From assembly GCA_035222895.1 (NCBI GenBank), contig JAVYIG010001824.1:186001-250000 (forward strand): a DNA stretch of 64,000 nt. The letters run 5' to 3'. The DNA is from Strongylocentrotus droebachiensis (Eukaryota > Echinodermata > Echinoidea > Camarodonta > Strongylocentrotidae). The notes below the pieces were generated by a model that saw nothing but the letters and a program-made list of their open reading frames with translations, had not been told where the DNA came from and did not search any database. Position numbers and translations under genes: made by a program. Below are positions 37,901 to 50,400 of the stretch, piece after piece (position 1 is the first letter of the stretch; the number at the start of each line of letters is the position of its first letter).

Positions 37901-40900
37901 TATGTTGACCGTTAATTAATTACCCCCCCCCCAACACTTTTTCAAGCACCCGAAAAGTGCCCCTGTTTACATAGGAAAATTGCCCCTTTAAGTTTTTAAG
38001 AAGTGCCATTTTTTACATAGGAATAGTGTCCCTTTGTAAAAGTACCCATGCCCCTTTTCAACTCCAATAAGTGCCCCTTTTATTTGGACACGTGCCCCTT
38101 TTCCTTCGACAGGTTTCCATTTTCCTGTGCAATAAGTGCCCTTTTTAATCTCTAGTAAGTGCCCCTAGTTAGGTATGAGAAGTGCCTCTTTTTCACTTTT
38201 GATAAGTGCCACTTTACCTCTGATAATTGTCCTATTTAAATCTGAGAGGTACGTGCCTCTTTTGATCTGACAAGTGTCCCTTTTCCTTTGTTAGAAGTGC
38301 CCCTTTCCCTTTTGATAACTACCCCCATTTTAACTCGGATAAGTGCACCTTATATTTTCTCATGTGCCCTTTTTCCTTTCTAATAAGTGCACCTTTTCCT
38401 AATGATAAGTGCCCCATTAATAAAAAGAGCCCCTTCCCCTTCTCATAAGTGCCCCTTCTCTGATAAATTACCCCTTTCAGGTACGAGAAGTTACTCATTT
38501 TTACTTCAGATAAGTGGCGCCTTCACCTCCGATAAATGCCCCTTTAAAACCTGATCAGTGCCTATTTTCTTTTAACTAATGCAAATTGTCCTTTATTACA
38601 AGTACCCCTTTTTCGTTCACATAAGTGCCCCTTTTCATATCGGGTCATTGCCCATTTTCATTTGCGCTAAGTGCCTCTTTTCACCCCTGGCAATTTGTGT
38701 CCTGCCAGTGTCACAAATGAGGTATCAAAATATGCTCATCTGACCGTAATTTATTGCCCAAAAATGAAAGATTTTCAAATTTCGAGACCAAAAAAAAAAA
38801 AAAAAAGTGTCCTCTTACCCCCCCCCCCACCTCCCCCCCCCCCCCCCCCCGCTTATTCAGCGGCTAGCTGTGTCGTTGCGAAATTTTCGGCCGGATTTAT
38901 AAATCTTAACCCCCCCCCCCCCCCCCTTGAAAAAATCCTGCGTACGCGCCTGCCCATTCTGACAGTAATTAAATGCCTATAACCCTGAGCTTCTGGGGGC
39001 TCCACCCTTTGACCCCCGCCGAGAAATCTTCAGCGGGGCCTGCATGTAAGAGTGGGGTGATAGGGATTTTTTTTCGTCTACTCCCCCCCCCCCCCCAAAC
39101 GTTTTTGCCACTATACCGGTGTCACCATAACGTACCAATATTTGCCTCGCATATTTTCAAATTTGGCCCCCCCCCCCTAATAATTCCTTGATCCGCGCCT
39201 GGTAAAAAAGTGCCCCATTTTCACCTCTTATTATTACTCTTTGTACTTTGGCACATGCTCCTTTTCCTTCCTGATAAGTGTCCCCTTTTCCTCTCATCAT
39301 TAAACGCGCCTTTGGAATCACCCGAGTTTCCAACATGCCGAGTGAAAGATGATACAGATAAGAGTAAAAAGAGTAGGCAAAAGTCGACGAAAAAACCTCC
39401 GAAGAAAAAATGATAGATATGTCAAACAAACTTATTTCAATTTTATTTTAGTTATACAATCTTCCTTTTTCATGTAAATGTCGAATTGTCATTTCTTAAG
39501 TTTAAACGTTAGTGGTCTTAGACATAAGGAAAACGAAGTCAAATTTTCAGATGGTTTAGACATCAAAAGGGACACATATTCTTTGTACAAGAAACTTATT
39601 GGACAGCCGACATTGAAAATATTGTGAAAAGTGAGTGGCGTGGGCCGTGTCATTTTTCACACGGCACAATACAGAGCAGAGTATAGAGCAGAGTGATGAT
39701 GAAAGAAAGTTGTTACTAAAAGTTAAAATGGTAACCTTTGTGCACCAACTACTAAGAAAAAACAAAGAGAACGGTTTTTTAGAAATCTGAATACTTTCGT
39801 ATCAAATTCTTGTGAAAAGTATGAAAAATCTAAATTAGTAATGGCAGGAGACTAGAATTGTGTACTGAATGTCAAGAAAGACACTTCACATGTTCAGTGA
39901 ACAAAACGTTCCTATTTGAAGAAACCGCTAAATTTTAGTAGATTGTTAAAGAAATACGAATTGTGTGATATCTGGAGGAAAATTAATGTTAATACTATTC
40001 AGTTTACCTGGAAAAATAAATACCTAAAACTTGCTTCAAGATTAGATTATTGGCTGGTCGATAAAAGTTTTTTAGTGAGAGTTGTAAACACAGATATCAG
40101 ACCATCAATAAGAGCTGATCACAACGCAATTTCTTTAAAAATCAAAACAAAAACTGTTCAAACGGGTCCAGGTTACTGGAAGCTGAACAGTCGTGTTCTG
40201 TCTGATGACTGTTATCATAACAATATTTGTGATGTTATTAGTTCAATGAATTCTCAAAATATGAGTCCCCTACAGAAATGGGAACGTTTGAAAATAAAGA
40301 TACGTGAATTTACACAAAAATATTGTAAACATAAAGTTGCAGATCAAAAAAATAGAAAAGGGTTTTTAAAAATGAAGCTTAATGCATTACAAAAATGTAT
40401 TGATAACCAAAGTGGAATTAATGATAATGAAAACGAATATAGGGTCATAAAAGAAGAGCTGGAAAATATATATAAAGTAGAATCTTAAGGAGCTGGTATC
40501 AGAGCTAAGGCAAGATGGATGGAAGAAATGCTAGCAGAAAAAAACATAAATCAGCTAAAGACAGGAAACAGGAAAAGAATTATTGAAAAACAAGACAAAA
40601 TATTGAAAGAAACCGTTGATTTTTATAGTAAGTTGTATACTAAAGAAGATATTGATGTTAAAAATGAAGAAGATTATATTTTTTCTCAAAATATTTCATC
40701 TCTCTCTGACGATGAAAATAAAATATGTGAAGGTTTATTAGCACACAGAGAATGTAAACAAGCTGTATTCGCAATGAAGAAAAACAAAACTCCAGGCTCT
40801 GATGGAATAACCGCGGAATTCTATCAAGTGTTCTGGAATGAGATCTGTGATATTTTAGTTGCCGCTCTTAACGAGTGTTATGATAATGAGAAAATGTCGG

Positions 40901-43900
40901 ATACTCAAAGGAAAGGAATAATTAGTTTGATATACAACAAAGGAGATCACCGAGCGCTGAAGAATTGGAGACCGATCACATTGCTGAATAGTGATTATAA
41001 AATAATTGCAACAGTGCTTGCAAAACGTTTTCAAAAAGTAATTGTGAAAATTATTCATGAAAACCAGTCGGGTTACATAAGAGGTCGTCTGGCGGCTTGC
41101 AATGTAAGACTCACAAAAGATATTATCGAATACATGACAAGGAACGGTAAAAACGGTGCTCTTATGATGGTAGATTTTTCTAAAGCCTTTGATGTAATTG
41201 ATGTAACTTTTATCAAAAAATGTCTGAGTAAATTTAATTTTGGGCCTGTTTTCCAGAAGTGGGAATCAATTTTATACACAAATATTTCAAGTTCTGTAAT
41301 TGTAAATGGTTGGTTATCTGAAGCTGTTTGTGTTCTGAGAGGAATACGCCAAGGGTGTCCCCTCTCGGCCTTATTGTTTGTAATGGCCGCATAATTAATA
41401 GCAAATAAAGTGAGAGAAAATAAGGAAATCAAAGGTCTAGATATTGATGATAAAGGTATTGATCTGAAATTGCTGCAATATGCAGATGACACCTTATTTT
41501 ATGTATCTGATATAAATTCTTTTGAAAATATTTTAATCGAATTAGAGGTTTTTGGCAAAGTTGCAGGACCGAAGTTAAATAGAGAAAAGACTGTCTTGAT
41601 TTGGATTGGAACAGCCTGTCAACGATGGTCGTTATCTTGTTTTGGCTTACATCGGACAGATGAGCCAGTAAAATACTTAGGACATCATATCGCACCTGAT
41701 CTGCAGTGTGCTTTAAAGATAGATTGGCAAAATAAATTAGAAAAAATGCAAAAACTGCTAGATAACTGGAGAAAAAGAAACCTGACTTTGTTTGGAAAAC
41801 TGACTATTATTAAATCACTTGCAATTAGCCAAGTTATACATTTAATGATTGTTGATACAATACCGTCTACTTTTTTGATGAAACTTAATAGCCTGATATT
41901 TAAATTTCTTTGGAAAAGTAAAATTGAAAAGGTAAAACGATGTATTGTTACTGAGGATTATTGTGAAGGAGGAATACGAATGATTGATGTTAAAAGGCAA
42001 ATGTTTAGTTTTAGGTTGAAGTGGCTTGGGATGTTTTTAGATAATACGACAGGAAATTGGAAAGATATGTGTAAACATTGGTTTGACTGTTTGGGAGGGC
42101 TGCATCTACTGCTGAATTGCAATTTTACTAATTATACTTCAAATCTCTTAAAACTTAGAAATGTCCCACATTTTTAATGATAAGGATAGGGTACCTTTGG
42201 TTTTCAAAGACCATAATTTCTCTATCCCCCACTTTGTATTTGGAAAATCAGTAAAGCCTGTTAGTCTTTTGAGTAGTAAACAGTGGTATAAAATGATAAG
42301 TTTTGAACTAATTAAAATAAATAAATGTTGTTTGTATTGGGAAGATGTCTTGCAGAAGGACGTTAAATGGTCCTCTGTTTTTAATAGGAATTTGATTGGG
42401 ATTAAAGATTTTCGTCTACATGAATTTAATTTCAAGCTTTTATATAATATGTTACCAGTTTGTAAAAATATGTTCAAGTGGGGTCTCTCATACGATGACC
42501 TTTGTTTAAAATGCAACAAGACCGAAGATGTGCTTCATGCTTTAATTTCATGTAAGGCAAATGAAACCTTCTTTGAATATTTAAAGGATTTAGTTTTACG
42601 TGCTTTCAATCTTAGAATAGAGATAGATATTGTTTTATTACTAAAAATGAATTCGCAAACCGAAATCGATTTGATAATGACGATTGCTTTTTGGTTGATT
42701 TATAAAATGATTATTTTTCGTAATAAGTATGGGTATGATAAAAGAGATTTGAGTTTGATCTATTTATTTAAGAGAGAAATGACTAACAGAATAGAAATAA
42801 ACGAACATTTGAAAGTACAAAATATGAAATTTCCTCCGAATTTGAGTAGTTATATTTGAATGAATAATTTGTGTGTTATTGATGTTCCATTGATTTGCTA
42901 AATTTTAAGCAAAATTAAGTTTCTGTTTGAATATTGAATAAACACCTCTAAGAGACAAAGAGAAAAAAAATTAAACGCGCCTTAGCTAATTTCAAGCGTC
43001 TAAGAGCAATTTCCCCCAAAGCTCGCTCGCTACGCTCGCACGCATCTTTAGATGATATACTTACGTTACTTGTCAAAGGTCTTTTCAGTATTCCGTTATG
43101 AGAATGTGCTTATGACCCCATTGCGTTTTTTTCCTCGTTATAAGATTTAAATTTTTGCACTGCGACCTCACACATCTTAACAATTTTCCTCGCTCGCTCG
43201 TATTTTTTTTTTTTAGACAATCAAATCAAACTGCAAAGCATGATGCTTAAAGCAATATATTGTATAGCGTATAAAGTGAAACAAATATTGAAATCATCCC
43301 TGATAATTGTAATCACAATGTAGGGGTATTATACCAATGACTACAAAATGTTCCCTTTGTAGGTGCTCTTTTTTCCAAAATGTGCCCTTTTTTAATGCCC
43401 CCCCCCCCACTTTGGAAGTTGCTCGGCCGCCCCTGACCCACTTCTTGTAATGGCCAAAATTAAACTGATTGAATCTTTGCGCAGCAAAAACTGTACGACC
43501 ATTCGATGCAATGGTCTGAAATCAGACTATTAACACTTATTAGCACGTAGCACTAAAGTCGATTCGACAACTAATAGTCGTTATTTTCCCACTTAAAGAT
43601 ATTTTCAAGTCGCCCCCCTTTTATTTAAGGGAAGTTCGATACTTATTTACAAGAAGAAAGGCGTATCTTTGGAGGTGCAGATGAAAATTGTAAACCTTTT
43701 AGGACGGGGAAGTAAAAAGCGAGCTCTCTGCCATAAACATTGAAAACCAGAACAGTTAAAAAATTATAACATTGATAGTGAATAATATTTATGTCATTTT
43801 GTATTCCATGGGACAGTATGTGACGGTTATTTGACTTGTGAATTGCGGATGAGACTAAATCAATTTAAAACCTACGAATTAAAAAATTGAATCTCTTCAT

Positions 43901-44391
43901 TCCTGTTTGTATGATCTTTGTATCCTATTGGAAAAATGACGATTTACCAAGGTTATTATGATTGCAACTGTATCATCATGTTATGTTAGATTTAATTCAG
44001 TATAGTGAAGTCAGTAATTGTTTATCCATGCAACACAATAATGTTGTACTATTATAACAAATACACCGGAGTATTGGCTCAGTCAGTAGAGCGTCCGCCT
44101 CACAACCGAGAGGTCGTGGGTTCGAACCCCGGCCGCGTCATATCAAAAGACGTTAAAAGATGGGAGTTGTTGCTACCTTGTTTGGCGTTCAACAATAAGG
44201 GATAGAGCAACGTCGATTTGGTGCTGCTCTGTGGCTGCCGGGCTCACGATCAATTGGGCAAAAATAATTTCCGTTTCGGTTTAATTACAAATATTCACTT
44301 TATACCAAGGACACAACGAACGCCGAAAATCGAAGTTGTTGCACAGAGAAAGTTGAAGAAAAAAAAATAAAAACTGACGAATAGGTCCCAA

Positions 44392-44431
<40 letters not shown>

Positions 44432-47400
44432 TTATGCCATACACTGAAACACTTACTGTACTTTCCTTCTTCAATACCCTTCTTAACTCCATTCTCTCTC
44501 TCTTTAAAACAAAAAAAAACGTTCATCGCCTTTATTTTCAACAAATTGTCTGTTCACTCACTATCCAAAATCTCAATTACATGTTCTTATCATTTGTTGA
44601 ATTTCACAGGAATTGAACATATCAACTAGTTAACAATGAATCAGAATAACTTGGGGTGATGTGGGAAGTAGTTTAGTTTAGATATGACTGGATTTTCTCG
44701 GCCTTCTATTCAACGACGCTTTGGCAAATATAATATAAATAATAACGATTTTCTCGAACAATTTCGCAATCCTCAATCAATGTCGTGTTGATGAATTAAT
44801 ATATTTTCTCGAAATTCCTCTTTTTGTTGGTCTAATGAAATCCATATCGGACGCGCTTTTATCCTGGTAGGATACCTTGTAAATATTTTCATAGTTTCCT
44901 ATTTGCCTTTCTTTCTAATATAGCCTAAGTAGTAGTATACAGATGCCTCAAAGAATCCCCAAACGAAACAAATGGTGAGTGCTCGCCTTTAACATTACTC
45001 CTAGGGTGGCACCCATCCCAATTAGTTTACGATGCACAACATGTAATGTAAACAATTTGTTCAAACATACCTTTAATATCCAATCGGTCTATTGTTTATC
45101 ATTGATTAAATTCCATACTAAATACTTTGAGACAAGCATAATTCATTTTAAAAATGAATAAAATAATGTGCGTAAACCGGCAATCGTACCTCATTCTCTA
45201 GCTTGCTATTCACTTGAATTCATTAGTCTGTAATGGAGGACGACCAGAGTGCTAACACGAGCTCCACCCTGACTGAGCTTACAGTAGAGGATGAGACACT
45301 ACGAGGATGGCGGGATTGTGGTTCGATGTTCGACAATGTGAAGAGGGTCACTATACAGGTAAGGAGCACGACCAACTATGACGTCATCCAGAGGATCCAT
45401 CTTTTAGGAGCAACCGAAGTCACCATTCAAACACATGAGTATGCAGATCGACCGGCTCGTTTTCATGAGGAGCCCATTGCACTACCCGATGCCCTCCTGA
45501 ATATCTCCCCTAAGCTTGTCAAGGTGACATTCGGCGATCTTGTCATTGGTAACAGCAAGATGGAGCTAATCTTACAAGCTTTCAGATCAACACACGACCT
45601 TAAACATCTGAAGACTCTCAGGCAAGACATCTTGTCATTTATTAAAACGAGTATTTTGACATATTTTTCCTTTTGATTTTCCTCTCTCTATCGTTCTCTT
45701 TCTCTACCCCATCCTTGTCCTCTGTATATGATGTATTCTTCAAATGATAATATTTTAATATTTTTTTTTTTTTTTATTCGAAGAATGGGAGAAATATGGT
45801 TACAAGGTTACGTTAGTCGTAAGAACCGCTATTCATAATACGAGAAGAGGGTCGATATTCATAATACGAGAAGTATTATACGTGGCTCGCTGACCATGAA
45901 ATAAACTGCTAAAGTTCCGAACTCGAAATGGGCTTACGAAGTCTTTATTAGCTTCCTCAAACGAAGAGTTGAAGACAACTCAGACACACAATTCAATTTC
46001 TTTGTCAGGAACTAAGCAATTTACTGCCGAAACACTGGGCTCACTAGCAGGGGCGGCGATCACGGGGGAGAGGGGACGGGGGGACACGTCCCCCCCGGAA
46101 AATTAGAAAAAGTACACAAAAATAATGTACAGCAAATACTGACTAAAGGCTGCAACACACTATTAGGCTTTGGAGGGCCCAAGAGTGCAGCATTTAGACA
46201 AATAAAAATGCATAAATCTTCTGGCTCGGGAGCTATGCTCCCTCGCATTATATTCTTCAAAATGAACAATTAATATTGTAGAAAGGTGAAGTGTGAAACA
46301 GGTATTTTGTTTGTTTTCATACTATAGTTTTGCTAAGGAATATAATTTACCTTGACTCCTCTCGTTCACATGCTCACTCACTCGTGCTTTGGGCAGTCCC
46401 CCCCCCCCCCCGATAAAATGCAAACGTGGTTTATTTCTAATTCGATACCAGTTACTAATTTACAAGTGTTACTGAAATGGCATGATTTTCCCCAAGATTC
46501 CGGGGGCTCTGCCCCCTGTACCCCACTAAGGGCCCTAAGGCTTGTCCCTGGTTACTCAGCTGACCATAATTAAATTCCTAAAACACCTGAGCTTCCGAGG
46601 GGCTCGGCCCCCTGGACCCCACCAGGGCCCTAAGCGGGCCTCTGGATGGTCATCTGACCATATTCAAAAGCCTAAAACCCTGAGCTTACGGGGGCTCCGC
46701 CCCTTAAACCCCACCAAGGGCCCTATAAGGCGGCCCACAGTGGGCCAGAACCGCCTCAAAGTGTGCCAAAATTAATTTCTCATTGAAGAAGGTTAATGAA
46801 GTTCCTGGTTAAAGTATCTAAGGGGTTTTCAGACCCATAGAATTCGATGGGAGTATTTTCAAATCCGTGTGACGTCATCAAAATACTGTTTTCTGATTGG
46901 ACAAGGCAAATATGCATTGTAACACATAGACAGATTCATATTACACTGATTAGTGGAACTTATAAGGGGTTTCTGGACCTAAGAAACACAATTGGAGCAT
47001 TTTCAAATTTCTCTGACGTCATTAAAATACTGTTTTCTGATTGGACAAGGCAAATATTCATTGTAACGCATAGACAGATTCATATTACACTGATTAGTGG
47101 AACTTATAAGGGGTTTCTGGACCTAAAAAACACAATTGGAGCATTTTCAAATTTCTCTCACGTCATTAAAATACAGTTTTCTGATTGGAAAAGACCAACA
47201 TGCATTGTAACACATAGACATATTCATATGACACTGACTAGGGAAACTTTTCAGGGGTTTCTGGACCTAAGACGCACAATTGGAGCATTTTTAAATTTCT
47301 CTCTATAAAAGTGTCCGGCATCAACTATTTTTAGTCCACTATTTTCGTATTTACAAACTACTTGTTTTCTGTTTATTGTATCGGGTTTCCCTTTCCATAT

Positions 47401-50400
47401 GAATTTAAAGAATGAGACATCGATTGATTTCAGAAGATGTTCAAAGGGATTTGGAATATAATCAAATAAATGATTATGATTTAAAAATATGAAATACCCT
47501 TGAACGTTTTATAACGTTTTTGCCATATCTCTATGTATGGGTCCTTTTGCTTCTCATTACGAGTCACTGTCTGGAGAATCATTGTCTTGAATGACCCGAA
47601 AGTCTTTCAGCATCTCTTGGACTTCACGTGGCAGGGTTCTTGGCTGTGGAGTTTTAAGTGATAAAAGACTGATGGCAACATCGCCTGTAACCATAAGACG
47701 GTGGAACACGTCACTCATATTGTCTACTCTTGATGTCTTTCTTGCAAATTTCCTTCTGTATACCTTGTTGTCCTTGTTTCTGGCTTCTTGAGCTTTTTCG
47801 CTCATCATCCCGATCGGTAGAACTGAACAAGCAAGAATGGTAGAGCCGTGAAGCAGCAGTACATGCACACTCACAGGCATGTTATACCATGGGTAGAGTT
47901 GTACATAGATTTCTGCTGTTCTGCGACAATAGTCTCCAAATCGTACTGGATTTAGAGAGGATTTGCAAGAAATTGCTACTAAGATCATGTGAATCCTATG
48001 TACTAAGTTCAAATCTAACCCGCAAATGTCAGCAAAGGTGTCCTCCTCTTGGAATGCTCTGCGTGCAGTGTTTCCATCGTTTGTATTTCCCGATCCTTGT
48101 TTCGGTTCATCTACTTTAAGACCCATTTCCTCTTTGAAGCGATCGTGTATTTTCTTCTTCTGAGCAGCGACGACAGCTTTGTCATTTTCAGTTGAAACAC
48201 GCCACTTTTTAATCGTAATTCTGTAAGCAATGTGAATACACATCTCAAAACATCTGATCCATTTATGTAGAGGTGAGAGTCCATAGCTATAAGCTTCCTC
48301 ATTTGACGCGGAGGGAAGTTTCTCTATGTCATTGAACTGTTTGGGAGTAGCCCCACAGACATAGCATCGCATAGATGACTTGGTTTCTGTCAGAGCATTC
48401 ACAACTTTCTGATCTACCATGGTGAAGTGCAATTCATAGTTAATCTGTATGTTGTCGTTCCTATTTAGATCTGCTGCCAGCTCATAATCAATGTCCAAAG
48501 ATACATTCATAGGTTGCAATTTCTTGATTTCATCTTGAACAGATCTATACTCTTCCTGAGAGAGTTCAGTTGTTTCTTTCTTGAATTGAAGATGAATGGG
48601 TCGGCAAAATCTTGACGAAGAAGGAACCGGATTTTGCCACAAAATACTGTCTTTTACCTTCAATTGCAGCGGAACTAGAGTAGTGCAGAATATGCTGCTG
48701 TCATCCAAAGTACCTGCAGTAGAAAAATAAAATTATTATGTCAGAAATGCATAATTGTGTACAGCAAACATGAATTTAAAATTACTTTAAAATTTCATCA
48801 GAATGAAACTTAAAATGTTATACTCATACATCATGTACGTCCAAATGTATCTTTATTATCCCAACATTTGGAGGCTTTGATTATTTATTTTATCAGAACA
48901 TAAAATATCATTGCTCATAAGAAATATATATAATTATCAGGAAATAAATATTAATGGAAACCTAAGCTTGTTTAATTGTTGGAGCATTAAAACCATGTGT
49001 TTTATTTTACTTAAGATATGTCCTTTTTTTATTTGTTTCATGAATCAGCTTTAAGGATGATGTTGGTCTCTCTGATAAAAAAGAATAAACGCATTTACCT
49101 CTGTAGGGTGGAAAGGAGAAAACACGTACCTGCAGTAGACTTCTGTTTGTATTCACTGTGGCCTGATGAGCCGTCAAAGCCCCATTTGCACACCAATTCA
49201 CAATTGAACTGTTCATCTTCTTCTAAATGTTCAATGACTTGCGTGATAGTGTCCTTCTGCTCCTGAATTATCCGAAGTGCAGTGTGGTCTAAGAGGCTTT
49301 GGAGGGGTACTTTCCCAGAGTCTTCCGTGACTGAGATGTCATTGGGATAACATTTTTCCTAAGCTTCCCTAATCTCGTTATACGGTGGATAAATATCAGC
49401 ATTTTTACCTTTTGCAGCGAGTCTGGTTGTTTGGTACGCCTGTTTTGTCATTCCTGTTTCAACTAAAAGTGACAAAGCTTCTTCACTTGAGAATTGTAAT
49501 GGTTCTTTCTTTTTTTCTGATATCAGTTTCCTTATTTTAGCTGGTCTTGATGGTGTTAGCATTGCGAATTTCAACACATATTTCAAACTTGAATTTTTCT
49601 TATACACGCCTTGAGATGCCGCATATAGAAGTTCCTCTGGTTCCCTGTCTTCTAGAAGGTGGTGTGCTTTTCTTTTTTTAGAACGATCTGAGAGAGTGTC
49701 CCAATTCTTAGCTGGACGTCCCACATTGGATGCGCCCTGTGACGTGCCTGGCAAGTCTGAAGTTGGCTCTGTTTCTGTCCCGGTATCTGTGCTGTTTTGC
49801 TGTGCAAGAAATGTTTCTACTTCAGTATTGAATGTCAATGTCTGATTAAGCCAGTCCTCGTTTCCTTTCATGAAATATTCCTGGCGACGACCACACTTGT
49901 TCCATTTCTCTCGCATACGATACAGAAAGCGTCCAATAGTCTTTGACAAACTCTTGAGAAGTTTTTGTGGGATGTTTGACTTGTTACCCACATTATGATA
50001 TGCACATAATGCATCAATGGATGTTTTGGATGCCAGTTTGATGTCAGAAATGAAGCCAGCTGAATGCACAGCATGAAAAAGCTGTCTTCTTAATACCGCC
50101 ATCGTTTATTTCAATCCAAGTTCTCCTAGAATGATATCATATATGATTGCGAATTGCATCAACGTGTGAAAGCAATATACACTACGCTATACGCTCTACA
50201 CTCACGTAACCGTTGCCATGGTTACGCGGACGAGCGTTGAATCGGCTGTGCGTAAACAGTACAAAATTGTACCGATTATGCCTAATAATAATCGATGGAC
50301 GTGGGGAGGAAAAGCGCCTGCACATGCAGAGTAGCAAATTATGGCAAAAAGAAATACCATACATGGAAAGCTTAGGTTTTGGCGGACATTTTGAGATTAA

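Larger units (their letters stand above)
39313..42969 (+). mobile_element. L1/Tx1-like LINE with 14-bp target duplication
   Basis: A 3.66-kb element bounded by the direct repeat ATTAAACGCGCCTT (39299-39312 and 42970-42983) and ending in a short A run after AATAAACACC. It contains the end of an ORF1-like frame (lysine-rich), a damaged endonuclease and a reverse transcriptase ORF2. Frameshifts and stops show it is inactive, but the intact target duplication shows both ends are original or nearly so. The short length against 5-6 kb for full elements means a 5' truncation. Confidence 0.85.
37720..43600 (+). repeat. Dispersed repeat block in the NLR intron, split by a LINE
   Basis: The array sequence is interrupted by a repeat whose core is an irregular GTGCCCCTTTT/GATAAGTG minisatellite (37940-38690), followed by C-rich and GGGGCTCCGCCCC-type sequence (38800-39190). 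The block resumes after a LINE insertion at 42970 with the GCTCGCTCGC and CAAAGCATGATGC stretches. The order is the inverse of 1840-2960. No genes apart from the LINE. Confidence 0.7.

Noticed and set aside
44065-44137. Functional tRNA-Val gene
   Set aside because: The tRNA-like part runs directly into a SINE body, and the anticodon stem is imperfect.
46060-46775. Short ORFs in the hAT-like element ends
   Set aside because: Repeat-derived, lacking start context or domain similarity.
47591-48119. Plus-strand ORFs over the transposase exon
   Set aside because: Antisense shadows of the well-supported minus-strand coding frame.
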